From Aerococcus sp. (GTDB lineage Bacteria; Bacillota; Bacilli; Lactobacillales; Aerococcaceae), in assembly GCA_030528285.1 (NCBI GenBank), contig JAUMZE010000001.1, positions 310,001-374,000 on the forward strand: 64,000 nucleotides of DNA, read 5' to 3'. Made by a program: the position numbers and the translations under genes. Positions 8,093-17,263 of the stretch are shown piece after piece. Within the stretch, counting starts at the first letter, position 1. The number at the start of each line of letters is the position of its first letter. The notes below the pieces were generated by a model, which was not told where the DNA came from, made no database searches, and saw only the letters and a list, made by a program, of their open reading frames with translations.

Positions 8093-9136
8093 TTAACTGA
8101 TATAAATCGCTCGGTCACGTTTCTCAACCACGTGACCGATCAAGTGGGCATCCATCTTGTCGGATTCATTCAAGGCCGTGACGAGTGCCTCTGCTTCCTC
8201 TGGGTCCACACTGATGAGCAGTCCCCCTGAGGTTTGCGGATCGTAGAAGATTTCCTCCATGGCATAATCATCGAAATCGAACTGGACGTCTTGTTCGAGA
8301 TAATTACGGTTCTTCTGCCCGCCGGCTGTCACGAGGAATTCGCGCGCACACTCATAAGCTTTGGGGATAAATGGCACGTCCTTAACATTGATTTGTGCAG
8401 AGAATTTCCCATGGAGCATTTCATTCAAATGCCCCAGTAACCCAAAGCCCGTCACATCGGTACAGCTATGAACATGGAAAGATTTCATAATGTCCGCTGC
8501 ATATTTATTCAGCGTCGTCATCGCCCGCACCGCTTGCTGGAAGGCCTCCTCGCTCGCCTCACTCACACTGTAGGCCGTCGTTACAATCCCTACGCCCAGC
8601 GGTTTCGTTAGGATCAGTGCATCGCCTGCTTCGGCTGTATCATTCTTGATGATCTTGTCAGGATGGACGCGCCCAGACACAGATAGACCATATTTCGGGG
8701 TGGACGCATTAATACTGTGCCCTCCTGAAAGCGTGGCCCCCGCCTCATGAACGGCATCCGCGCCTCCTTCCAAGATGCGTTTGAGCACGTTTAAATTCTT
8801 CTCTTCGGGGTACATCACGATATTCAAAGCGGTGAAGACCTCCCCGCCCATCGCGTAAATATCACTCATCGCATTTGTCGCCGCAATCCGCCCGAACAGA
8901 TATGGATCGGCTACCATCGTTGGGAAGAAATCCACACTCTGGATCAATGCGACATCATCCGTTATTTTGTAGACAGATGCATCATCCGCCGAGTCAAATC
9001 CTACCAACAGATTCCCATCGCGTTTGGGTGGTTTCGGTAAATCGGCGAGAATTTCGGAAAGATAGCCAGCACCGATTTTGGCATTACATCCACCACAAAT
9101 GACCAAACGATCCGCTGCTACTTTTTCTTCTGTCAT
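8093..9136 (-). CDS. selD: Selenide, water dikinase (selenophosphate synthetase)
   Basis: The protein has 347 aa. It makes monoselenophosphate from selenide and ATP for SelA. With the start at the ATG at 9136 (AAGGAAG upstream), the active-site motif is CGGCNAKI with Cys17 and Lys20, the same numbers as the Cys and Lys of E. coli SelD. This is a Cys form, not a Sec form. The Asp-rich ATP/metal sites GFDSADDASVYK and the AIR-synthase-like GGHSINAS motif are visible. A weaker upstream start at 9163 would add nine residues. The gene opens the selD-yedF pair. Its 5' region contains the 30-bp tandem repeats. Confidence 0.96.
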   Translation of the reverse strand: MTEEKVAADRLVICGGCNAKIGAGYLSEILADLPKPPKRDGNLLVGFDSADDASVYKITDDVALIQSVDFFPTMVADPYLFGRIAATNAMSDIYAMGGEVFTALNIVMYPEEKNLNVLKRILEGGADAVHEAGATLSGGHSINASTPKYGLSVSGRVHPDKIIKNDTAEAGDALILTKPLGVGIVTTAYSVSEASEEAFQQAVRAMTTLNKYAADIMKSFHVHSCTDVTGFGLLGHLNEMLHGKFSAQINVKDVPFIPKAYECAREFLVTAGGQKNRNYLEQDVQFDFDDYAMEEIFYDPQTSGGLLISVDPEEAEALVTALNESDKMDAHLIGHVVEKRDRAIYIS

Positions 9137-9261
9137 TTCGTCACTTCCTTCTTTGTGAAACACTTTTCAATCATAAGTGTAACACAAGTATTTTGTTTGC
9201 GCTAACATGGGAGATTCATTCCCATGTGTTGTTACCACTCTTATTTTACCACGGTTTTGGG

Positions 9262-9381
9262 ATCGGTTTCGCTCCTATTAAATATAAAAGAATCGGCTTC
9301 GCTCCTGTTTGTCATAAAAGGGTCGACTCTGTTCTCCTGCGCTATACAGAGATTGGCTCTGTTTCTCTTCGTCATAAAAAC
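9262..9381. repeat. Four degenerate 30-bp tandem repeats upstream of selD
   Basis: Units lie at 9262-9291, 9292-9321, 9322-9351 and 9352-9381. Each opens with a version of ATCGGCTTCGCTCC and, except unit 3, ends in a CATAAAA-like stretch. The unit is a multiple of three and both strands stay open, giving 10-residue repeats such as IGFAPVCHKR (plus) or FMTNRSEADS (minus). I see no convincing RBS or protein family. The repeats separate the PhnD-like pseudogene from selD. Confidence 0.75.
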
Positions 9382-9429
9382 AGCGAGAGGGCCCATGCTA
9401 CTTTCGCTGCCTATTTCACTGAATAGCAA

Positions 9430-10249
9430 TTAGTGGTTTAAATGGAAGAGGTCCGTCCGTTCAACCCCTTTTTCGCAGAGGGCAAAGTAATTAGTGCGGC
9501 CTGGGATCCATTTCTTCAAGACTTCTAAATCCATCATTACTTTGTGTTTTGGATTGTTGTAGTCCATTTTTTCGAGGGTTTCTTCCCATTGTTTCTTGAG
9601 ATCATCTGAAAAATGTGGACGTGTGGTGAAGATACAGTGGTCATAGAGGCCAGTCTTATCAGTAATCTTGATTTCTTTTTCGTTGATCGTACCATCCTGT
9701 ACCCATTCGTCGTAGTTCCCTTCTGTGGTGACTGACACATCGACATCACCGGCTTTGAGGGCGTCAAGGGCGAGATGTTCTCCACCGACATGGTCCCTAT
9801 CAAAACCGAGGTCTTTATCGAAGGTCACTTCTTTGTAGTCGTGATCGAGATCTAACCCTTTTTTCGAGGAGGTCGGCAATTGGAACAAGACGAGCTTGTG
9901 GAGAATCCACAGCACCGAACCCGATTGTTTTGCCACGAAAATCTTCCACAGAGTTAATCCCGCTACCGGTCTTCACGAGGTAGACACTGCGACGATTTTG
10001 GTCCGTATCGCGCATGTCGCTGTAACCCACTTCATCAGATTTGAGGGTAGCTTCCACGTGAGCCAATGGTGAGTTCCACGCAATATCAATTTCTTCATCT
10101 AAGAGCGTTTGAACTTGGGCACGGTAATCTTTGAAATACACCATCTCGAGCGGTAAGCCTCCATTCGCGAAGAAATCGGAAATAATATCCCAAACGACTG
10201 TGACTGGAGGAGCATAAACAACAGCACCGACTTTGATTGTTTCTGACAT
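9430..10249 (-). pseudogene. PhnD-like periplasmic-type substrate-binding protein, frameshifted
   Basis: An ATG at 10249 with AAGGAG upstream opens MSETIKVGAVVYAPPV and continues with family patterns (FKDYRAQVQTLL, AWNSPLAHVEA, DFRGKTIGFGAVDSPQA) to about 9862. There a run of six A residues before GGG shifts the frame. The rest continues in another frame (KGLDLDHDYKEVTFDKDLG, GDVDVSVTTEGNYDEW) to the stop at 9430. One extra A explains the break. The fold is that of phosphate/phosphonate ABC binding proteins (COG3221-like). No signal peptide or lipobox is visible and no permease or ATPase is adjacent, so the parent protein may not have been a transporter part. A homopolymer sequencing error remains possible. 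Confidence 0.75.
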
Positions 10250-10287
10250 AATGGACTCCTTTACTTTTATCAAATAAAAATTAACTA

Positions 10288-10994
10288 TCGATCCAAGCAA
10301 TGGGAGCAGCTGGATACTTCAAATTATCGATTCCAAATGAATTAGGCGGTCAAGGCGGTAATATCAGTGATCATGCGGAGGTCTGCCGTGCCTTTGCTGA
10401 AGCCAGTCCAACTGCCGGACTCTGCTACATGATGCATAACACCGCGCTCATGTGTGTCCTCGTCAATGGTTCTGATACCCTGATCCAAGAAATTACCCAA
10501 GATATCGTGAATAACCAGCACTTCATGGCGTTGGCCTATAGCGAATCGGGTACCGGTACTCACTTCTACAAGCCAGAACTCGAAGTAGACATCCAAGGCG
10601 ACAATGAAGGCTTCACCGACAAGAAGAGCATGGTCCCCTCAGCCGGCAATGCTCATTACTACCTGATTCTCACCCCAAGCGCAACCAACGAAGGCATTAA
10701 TAACTGGGTCGTTCCCGCTGACACACCAGGCATTACCTTCAAACAAGAATACTGGAACGGGATGGGGATGCAGACGCGCTCCTACGTATCCTCTCCGCTC
10801 GTATTCCCGCCAGCGAAAATGTAATGGCGATGGGTCAAATTGCCATGCGGATCGGTGGCGGACGTATCTATAATCAATACTTGAACATTGAACGCCTCTT
10901 CCGTGATGCTTATGCGAGTGAAGTAATGGCGCCTTCTGTGGATGTCCTCACCATTTGTCTCGGTAAAGCAGTGACCGGTTTACCGATTCCATAG
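10288..10994 (+). pseudogene. Acyl-CoA dehydrogenase-like remnant (truncated, frameshifted, internally deleted)
   Basis: On the plus strand, divergent from the PhnD-like wreck. The first piece reads AMGAAGYFKLSIPNELGGQG and runs through the flavin-binding beta domain (LAYSESGTGTHF) to about 10808, where the frame breaks. A second piece in another frame starts at IPASENVMAMGQ. It jumps directly to the family C-terminus (MRIGGGRIYNQYLNIERLFR, then GKAVTGLPIP), so about 100 residues of the C-terminal helical domain are missing. The N-terminus also lacks the usual first helices and has no RBS. It is a clear relic. The original substrate cannot be told. Confidence 0.85.
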
Positions 10995-11020
10995 AAATAT
11001 TAATCACTAATAAATGATTG

Positions 11021-11059
11021 AAGCCCCGCACCAATCAATTGAGCTGATGCAGGGCTTTT
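11021..11059 (+). terminator. Rho-independent terminator after the acyl-CoA dehydrogenase remnant
   Basis: AGCCCCGCA pairs imperfectly with TGCAGGGCT, followed by TTTTT on the plus strand. Confidence 0.7.
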
Positions 11060-11065
11060 TGTTAC

Positions 11066-11105
11066 AAAAAAAAAGTGTGCCACCTTTTTACAAGATAGCA
11101 CACTC
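11066..11105 (-). terminator. Rho-independent terminator of the grdX-grdE-grdB transcript
   Basis: On the minus strand AGTGTGC pairs with GCACACT, followed by nine T residues. It is placed 55 bp after the grdB stop. Confidence 0.85.
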
Positions 11106-11159
11106 TCTGTTTCCTATTTTTTAAGGCTCAAGGTACTTATTTTTATCGTCAGTATGCGA

Positions 11160-12455
11160 TTAGTCTTCAAAAACTGTTTGGGCACTCACTGGCGTGGTTA
11201 ATGCCTTCAGGGCTTTATCAACTAAGCGACGACGTAATTTGCGTTCATCCTCAAGACTTAATTCTGGATTCCCGAGTGGGTGAGGGATCGCAATTGTCGG
11301 TACAATACGGTTAGCACCAACTGTTAATGAGATTGGTACAACGGTACACATATGGACAACTGGAATACCGGTTTTTTCGATTTCTTTTACCATTGTTGCT
11401 CCGCAACGTGTGCAGGTACCTCAGGTGGAGGTGAGGATAACGGCATCTACTCCGTCGGCCGTCAGATCCTTCGCAATATCTGCAGCATATTTCTTCGCAC
11501 TGGCTACGGCTGTCCCATTCCCCACAGTGGCATAGTAGTATTGATACAGTTCGCCAATTTCGCCATTCTTTTCTTTTTCGCGCATGATGTCGACTGGTAA
11601 TACCCGGTCTGCATCAGCATTAGCGTAACTTGGGTCATAACCACCGTGCGCCGTTTCGTAGGTTTCAGAGGTGAGGTCATCCACACCTGAGATGTCATAT
11701 TTCCCATATTTCGATGCGCTACTGGATTCGATATGGTCTGGGTTGCCTTTTGGAACAATCCCACCAGACGTTACCAACGCAATCTTCGCATGGGACAGGT
11801 CCGTCAAGGCTTCACCAGGGTCTACCTTGTCGAATTCCGGCATTGGATATTCGGTTTCAAACGGTTCGCCTTTCAATTTCTTGATCAGCATGTCCACCGC
11901 ACGTTTGGATCCACGTTCACTCGCAAAGAAGTTTTCACGGTGACGGGTGTAGTATCCATCTGCAACTGGCGATAATTCTTCACCGATCAAGAGTTTCTTC
12001 GCGATGTTCGCCATAGCAGGGATGGCTTTACGCATTTTCGCTGCGGAAGCCCCTACCTGTGCAATGTAGGCTTGTTTCTTGTAGATTTCTACCCCTGGGT
12101 TTTCTTCATACATCCCAGTCACAGCAGGAATGCCCATTTCACGGATAACCGCATCACAGACAGCCCCACACGCCATCCCGTAACGTCCAGCGTTAAAAGC
12201 AGGACCCGCAATCACGAGATCTGGTTCATAGCTCTTGATCATGTCCAACACGGTATCCAAGGCTTCTTCATGTTCGTTGAAGTAGGAGTCCCCACACACA
12301 ACGGTCCCAACGATTTCGCCTTCGTCACCGATTGCTTTCGCTAAAGCCATCCCAGGACCTTTGAAGCCGTCTTCTTTAAACGGTTCAATCCCAGCTTTGT
12401 CTTCACCACCAATCCCGGCATAGAATTGGTTGATATAATGCACTATTCTTTTCAT
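11160..12455 (-). CDS. grdB: Glycine reductase component B, selenoprotein subunit (Sec345)
   Basis: Reading through TGA at 11421-11423 gives 431 aa. The residues around it are ILTST-Sec-GTCTRCGATM, the hallmark of GrdB, and homology continues to the C-terminus (AIPHPLGNPELS). With GrdE this protein forms the glycine-binding component B, which makes the Schiff base and passes a carboxymethyl group to the selenocysteine of GrdA. The N-terminus HYINQFYAGIGGEDKAG is the conserved GrdB start. AAAGGAGG precedes the ATG. The gene follows grdE by 26 bp and is closed by a strong terminator. GrdB relatives for sarcosine and betaine (GrdF, GrdI) are close, so glycine specificity is inferred from the grdE/grdA company. 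Confidence 0.95.
11388..11418 (-). promoter_or_regulatory. Candidate SECIS hairpin of grdB
   Basis: After the UGA, GTTGC(14-18) pairs with GCAAC(22-26) around the loop GGA(19-21), and TACC(3-6) can pair with GGTA(30-33). Stem and loop offsets are the same as in the selenoprotein gene at 1309-2034. Worked out by eye. Confidence 0.6.
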
Positions 12456-12481
12456 TGATCACAAACCTCCTTTATTGGGAA

Positions 12482-13768
12482 TTAGACACCTTTAGCGGAT
12501 TGAACGTTGAATCCGAGCTCATTGGTTGCCCCTGTAATCGCTTGGATTTCAACTTCAATTTCACCATTCTCTTGAAGACTGCCGTCGTGTCCACCAGCAA
12601 TCACATCTACATAATCATACATACCGATCAATTTGTCCATGGCTGGCAAAGTGATCACTTCATTGGCGTTCCCACCGGTGACACAGGCATCTGCCAATTT
12701 GTCCGCATCGGCGAGGGATTGACTCGCACCATCTTGTCCAGCATATTCGTCAGTCACAATCACGGTATCAATATTCTTCTTCTCGATCTTGGTGCAGTTC
12801 ATGATCAAGTCCGTATCTGGGTTACCGAACCCTTCCTGTGTGATCACAACCCCATCGAGGCCCAAGAACTCCGCTAATTGAGAGGACATGTTACTGGAGC
12901 GCTGTTTGTCTGCCAAGTAAACGGTCTCGTTGGTAACAATCACACCCACAAAGTTCAGATCTTTCCCGTGACGGTCATACAGATCCTTGATAACTGGGTT
13001 GTTCAAATGGTGATAGGTGGTGTTCTTATCACAAGCAGACACACAGTTCCCGCTGATTACAGCCCCATCCATCACTTCTGTAGGATAGATCAAGGTGGGA
13101 ACGATATGTTTCACGTCTGTCCCATAGAGATAGGAGTCGTGCAACAGCCCTTGCGTTTGGAGCATGTAAACATAACCAATCTTCGGCAGGTCTGGATATT
13201 CAGCGATTTGTTCGAGATAAGGTTTGGTTTCATAGGTTTCAACCGTATCTGGTTCTACTTGTTCACCGAGTTTTCCGATTAAGGTCGCTACTTTCAGCCC
13301 AGCCATCCGCACGGCTTCTTCATAGGTATGGGTTTCAAGATCTGTGACTGGGTCTACCACTAAGCAGATGTTGATGGTCTTGGAGAATGGGGTTAATTCT
13401 GCCCCAGGACCGGACATATCAACAATCCCTTCTTGGAACCCAACAATTTTACCAACCGTTGCCACCGTGCAGCCTTTGAGCGCATGAGTCCGGCCAGAAC
13501 CGACTGTTATCATTTTACTGATCACACCAGGGAAAACACCTGCTTCACTGTCCACCTTGCAGCGTGGTTCAATGAAGTCTTTCACTGGGGTGATACGGGT
13601 CTTATCTCCTGGGAAGGCCAATTCAACTTTACAACTTGCGATACGGTCATCATCGAGCACCGTATCGATAATTTCTTGTTCATTAATATACAGCGTGCCG
13701 TTTTCCACTTTGGCTTCATCGGAAAATTTTACATCTGTGATATTAATTTTACCTAATTCCAGTTTCAA
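12482..13768 (-). CDS. grdE: Glycine reductase component B, pyruvoyl subunit precursor
   Basis: The protein has 428 aa from a TTG start (MKLELGKINITDV), with GAGGTGA five bases upstream. The open frame continues further upstream without homology or RBS. GrdE is a proprotein that self-cleaves to alpha and beta chains and makes the pyruvoyl group that binds glycine as a Schiff base. The cleavage site SGNCVSACDKNTTYHH is present with Cys242, the residue known from characterised GrdE. It pairs with GrdB, whose gene follows 26 bp downstream, and grdX lies 32 bp upstream. Length and motifs are complete, so it should be functional. Confidence 0.95.
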   Translation of the reverse strand: MKLELGKINITDVKFSDEAKVENGTLYINEQEIIDTVLDDDRIASCKVELAFPGDKTRITPVKDFIEPRCKVDSEAGVFPGVISKMITVGSGRTHALKGCTVATVGKIVGFQEGIVDMSGPGAELTPFSKTINICLVVDPVTDLETHTYEEAVRMAGLKVATLIGKLGEQVEPDTVETYETKPYLEQIAEYPDLPKIGYVYMLQTQGLLHDSYLYGTDVKHIVPTLIYPTEVMDGAVISGNCVSACDKNTTYHHLNNPVIKDLYDRHGKDLNFVGVIVTNETVYLADKQRSSNMSSQLAEFLGLDGVVITQEGFGNPDTDLIMNCTKIEKKNIDTVIVTDEYAGQDGASQSLADADKLADACVTGGNANEVITLPAMDKLIGMYDYVDVIAGGHDGSLQENGEIEVEIQAITGATNELGFNVQSAKGV

Positions 13769-13800
13769 AAATATCACCTCTACATCTTTATGACTCTTCT

Positions 13801-14196
13801 CTACAAGAAAGAAGGTGGGACATTTATTCGATTTAATGCACTCGTCACCAAATCGTAATCGATCAAAGCAAAGTCTTGAAGGACACGGTCTGTCCAATTA
13901 GGTGTGGCCCGCATTGCTTGGAAACGATGATAGACTTCGATAGCGTGATCAATCATATCCAAATTCTCCATTGAGATAGCCCCATGGTATTCATCTAACA
14001 GGATGATTGACTTATAAATAGTTTCATTCGGTTTAATACTCCCGCTTAGTGGATGAGTAACTAAATGATATCTATCATCAACCAGATGCTGGCGCACTCT
14101 ATTGAGCACATCGAGATAACTCCCATCGATAAATTCGATCGGGATCTTGATCTCTGCCGTCTCCCTCACTTTGGGATTATTTGTGATTAATAACAT
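13801..14196 (-). CDS. grdX: GrdX family protein
   Basis: A 131-aa protein starting MLLITNNPKVRE, with TTGAGG shortly upstream of the ATG. GrdX proteins occur only with glycine, sarcosine or betaine reductase genes. The biochemical function is unknown; it is sometimes assumed to be regulatory or an accessory factor. Typical features here are the HPLSGSIKPNET motif and the Asp/Tyr-rich C-terminus. It starts the grdX-grdE-grdB subset. About 200 bp of upstream DNA has room for its own promoter, for example TTGACC with a TTTAAG 17 bases later (weak). Confidence 0.88.
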   Translation of the reverse strand: MLLITNNPKVRETAEIKIPIEFIDGSYLDVLNRVRQHLVDDRYHLVTHPLSGSIKPNETIYKSIILLDEYHGAISMENLDMIDHAIEVYHRFQAMRATPNWTDRVLQDFALIDYDLVTSALNRINVPPSFL

Positions 14197-14393
14197 CAAT
14201 GCCTCAAATCCTTAACAATAATCTTTAACTTAAACTAGTCACGCACAATCTGGTCAACGGGTGCGCGTCCGTTTGCTTAACCATGACATCATCTTACACC
14301 TCGAGTATATAAATACATTTAATTAAATAATCACTTTGAATGAAACCGAGATATCTATGACGTCCTTCACTGTTTGATACAAAATACAATTTT

Positions 14394-14795
14394 TCATGCT
14401 TCATCAAAGAGCGCTTGAAAATTGACTTCATCCTCATAGGTCACAATGTAGCATTTGAGTGTTAATCCGCAGACGGTCGGCACCTCGTCGTACCCACGCA
14501 CATGGAGGTAGGTCAATGGATTCTTCAAATGGAAGACAAATTGCCCTTCGACTTCCTCAATGATCTGATCGTGTTTCTGATCATAATGGAACAGTGCCAG
14601 TAGCATGCTGGAGGCAATGTCACCCGCAAAAAGATCAACACTCGTTAATGCTTCATTTTCAATGTCAAAACTCATCTCTTGATCGATAGAACAAATAACT
14701 TTATCAGTATAAATTTTGACTTGAATGGGATCCTCGGAAATGGCACGCAAACTAATATCGTAGTTGTATTGAGCGTTCGTCAATTCTTTCATCAT
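14394..14795 (-). CDS. OsmC-like protein
   Basis: A 133-aa protein of OsmC size and pattern: a beta-rich N-terminal half, a helix containing AGDIASSMLLALFHYDQ, and a C-terminal GLTLKCYIVTYEDEVNFQAL. OsmC/Ohr proteins reduce hydroperoxides with two Cys, but many relatives lack this chemistry. Here only Cys residues near 35, 109 and 115 are seen, and the canonical catalytic pair cannot be confirmed. The start lies 7 bp after the end of the MetE-like pseudogene, so it probably belonged to that transcription unit. The family assignment is by eye and moderate. Confidence 0.55.
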   Translation of the reverse strand: MMKELTNAQYNYDISLRAISEDPIQVKIYTDKVICSIDQEMSFDIENEALTSVDLFAGDIASSMLLALFHYDQKHDQIIEEVEGQFVFHLKNPLTYLHVRGYDEVPTVCGLTLKCYIVTYEDEVNFQALFDEA

Positions 14796-14801
14796 GACCG
14801 C

Positions 14802-15985
14802 CTACTTTGCATATTTTGGGAGCAGGATGTCAGAGGCCTCTACCATCGCATGGATCTTCTTAGGCAAGAATTCCTCTGCGTTGACGGGCCTGTTCGCGAA
14901 TGTCGCAAACCCGTAGTCCGGGTTCAACAAGAGGGGATCCGCTGCTACCCACTTGAGCGCTTCCTCGGCACGGTCAACAATCGATGTGACAGATTCTGCC
15001 TCAGGTAAACGCGAATTCTCAACGCCGAGCCCCAAACGAATGTCACTTGGAAGCCTTGGTCTTGGAAAAGAATATCCAATTCACCCACACGCGACGTTGA
15101 AAATTCCAAAGTAAGAAGGTCCGGATTAGCAACCTTGAACACATCGAGAAGCGGTGTATACGGTCCCGTCAAAAGAATGCTCTCGTCGGGACTCCAATTG
15201 CCCCGGCAGACATGCAGCGAAGCAATCGTTTGGGTCCGATCGATATGTCCCAACACTGGCTGTAGCAATGACTTCGCAAAGGCCAACTCTTCGGTAGGGT
15301 CTTTCTTCTCGGAAAGCGCCACACACATGAATGAACGCGTTTTTCCTTCCTGTGAAGACGACTTCGGTGAGAACAGGTTCATCAAATTGGATAATGTCCA
15401 CGCCAATCGCCTGCAACTGATCGATTTCCTGACAGAGAATATCAGCGGCGGCCTGCCCTAATGCTTCCTTGGAGTCATACGCAACCTTAGACAAGTTTGC
15501 GATCCACATTGAACGCGTCAGAAGATAAGGACCGGGTAGCGTGATTTTCACCGGACGATTGGTGTATTTCTTGAACAATTTCAGTTCATTGACAGCAATC
15601 GGAGGATACTCTAGTTTTCCGGTACAGATCGCATTGTGCATACTGATCGCCGGTACGTCCAGCATCTGGAGGATATCTCGAACTGCTTCTTATCTTGAAT
15701 ATGCTCTGCTACCTCATTCATGGAAAGCATCGACACACCGCCCAGATGATCTGCCACAAAGGAAGAGTAGTTATCACTACCCAGTTCTCCAGAAACAATC
15801 ACATCGAGTCCCAAATCTTCTTGGAGGTGGATGATGCGCGCGGTTTCCGTTTCAATCAGCTGATCGAATGCTTCTTTATTCATCTGTCCGTGACGGAGAC
15901 GACGCTGTGCTTTGAGAATCTATTTTGTTCTTGGCCAACTACCGATTAATGTGGTGGCAAAGGGAGGTAATGTTCTTGTTCCCAT
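14802..15985 (-). pseudogene. MetE-like (vitamin B12-independent methionine synthase family) gene with stop and frameshifts
   Basis: An ATG at 15985 opens MGTRTLPPFATTLIGSWPRT, typical for short MetE C-terminal-type proteins, but codon 22 is TAG (15920-15922). The frame then runs to about 15690 (LGLDVIVSGELGSDNYSSFV), shifts to PAISMHNAICTGKLEYPP and LPGPYLLTRSMW, shifts again near 15340 (LHVCRGNW, LEFSTSRVGELD) and again near 15040 (MGLGVENSRLPEAES) to the stop at 14802. One stop plus three frame breaks make it non-functional. Short MetE relatives move methyl groups from varied donors to homocysteine or other thiols; the substrate here cannot be inferred. It interrupts the grd cluster between grdD and grdX. 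Confidence 0.9.
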
Positions 15986-16089
15986 ATCTATAGCCCTTTC
16001 ACTTCAAAATTTAATACCATTATCATCTTTTAAATAAGGAAGAGAGCTAGGTGGTGATCGTCATTGCTTTCTTTGCCTTCTTTTATTAA

Positions 16090-17250
16090 TTATAAGAAAC
16101 CATTGTCTTTTACAATCTGTTCTGCTCGCTCAAACTTCGCTGGATTTACGAGGACAATCGGGCCACTGCACCCCATCCCGCTTTCCGCATAAATATCTGC
16201 TTTCCACAGAGCTTTTACAGCTTCTTCCAAATCAAGCACGTCAATCCCCATAATAGAGGAGGTCACGACCTCTTTGGATGGAGCGGTAACGGCTTCTTCA
16301 TGCGAGGACGCAGAATCTTTTTCAACGAGCGCTTCACTGATGTCCTTCAATTTAGCCTGGTTCGCAACTTGGAATTCACGTTGACTGGTCTCTATGAGGC
16401 CACCTTTTGCGACTTCATAGGCATATTGGAGAGCGTTGGCAATGACTGGAGCCCCGGATGCCCGGGAGATGATACAGATATTCTGTTCGTACCCCTCACC
16501 AATCGCCGGACCGTAACCATAACCAGCTGTTTCATATTGCCCACCTGTCGTAAAGGCACTCATTAATTTCATAAGGAGGTTCCCCGTCAAGGTGTCGGTA
16601 ATAATCACGTCGGCAGAACCCGTCAACAGGTCGTTCCCACGCAATACCGCCCCACCATCAGCACGCACGGACTCGGCAAAATGAATCGGATAGCCGTTCT
16701 CTGAGAGTTCATGTAACGCGCGATCGACTGTTTTAGCCCCTTCAACATTGAGGATACCTACAGTTGGTTCCTTAATGCCGAGTGCTTTGGCGGCGATGAT
16801 TCCGTTGATAGCATTCAGTACCATGCCTTCTGTTCGAACGGTACTGGTTGTTCCTGTCGTGGTTGCGAGAATCACATCACGTCCTGTTGCTGGTGCAATA
16901 TAGCGCCCCACTGTAGAGACACCGATCGGGAAATTATGATGCAGGGTGACACACCCTTGAATCGTCCCGTCTGAAATCAAACGGTCAATCGTCGCTTCTA
17001 CTGCTTGTTCCGTGTTCGCTTCATAATGTTCAAAGTCCTGTGTCCAATCAACTTTTTCACCAATTAACACTACATCAAATAGGCCTTTTGCTTGAGCGAT
17101 GTTGGCTGCTTGTTTCATCACGTCAAAGCCATGCTCACTCCCATTAATGGTCAACCCAATTTTGATTTTAGGACCCATATCGCCCGTTTCCAGTGCCGTC
17201 GCTAACTCCGCAAAGACTTCACTTATTGTTTGTTTAATCTGATCAGACAT
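16090..17250 (-). CDS. grdD: Glycine reductase complex component C, alpha subunit
   Basis: The protein has 386 aa from the ATG at 17250 with AGGGGTG upstream; a start eight codons earlier lacks an RBS. GrdD with GrdC forms protein C, which takes the carboxymethylseleno-GrdA intermediate, holds the acetyl group as a thioester and releases acetyl phosphate. The conserved Cys is Cys361 in ESGMGCSGPIVLVNP. The fold is related to phosphate acyltransferases of the PlsX/Pta type. It starts 14 bp after grdC. A 104-bp gap and a MetE-like wreck follow downstream, replacing the usual neighbours. Confidence 0.95.
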   Translation of the reverse strand: MSDQIKQTISEVFAELATALETGDMGPKIKIGLTINGSEHGFDVMKQAANIAQAKGLFDVVLIGEKVDWTQDFEHYEANTEQAVEATIDRLISDGTIQGCVTLHHNFPIGVSTVGRYIAPATGRDVILATTTGTTSTVRTEGMVLNAINGIIAAKALGIKEPTVGILNVEGAKTVDRALHELSENGYPIHFAESVRADGGAVLRGNDLLTGSADVIITDTLTGNLLMKLMSAFTTGGQYETAGYGYGPAIGEGYEQNICIISRASGAPVIANALQYAYEVAKGGLIETSQREFQVANQAKLKDISEALVEKDSASSHEEAVTAPSKEVVTSSIMGIDVLDLEEAVKALWKADIYAESGMGCSGPIVLVNPAKFERAEQIVKDNGFL

Positions 17251-17263
17251 ATAGACACCCCTA

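Noticed and set aside
8093-9136. SelD as a possible fourth selenoprotein
   Set aside because: The active-site codon is Cys (CGGCNAK) and no in-frame UGA occurs.
9262-9381. CRISPR array
   Set aside because: Units are contiguous and degenerate, without spacers, and no cas genes are near.
9193-9429. Open frames on both strands over the 30-bp repeats as genes
   Set aside because: No RBS, no start supported by homology, and openness is explained by the repeat unit being 30 bp.
9850-9870. Programmed ribosomal frameshift in the PhnD-like gene at the A-run
   Set aside because: The required shift is +1 (or -2), the heptamer is not in the canonical -1 phase, and a -1 shift meets a stop at once.
15920-15922. 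TAG in the MetE-like frame as a recoded amino acid (pyrrolysine)
   Set aside because: Three further frame breaks in the same gene and no Pyl genes in view make decay the simpler reading.
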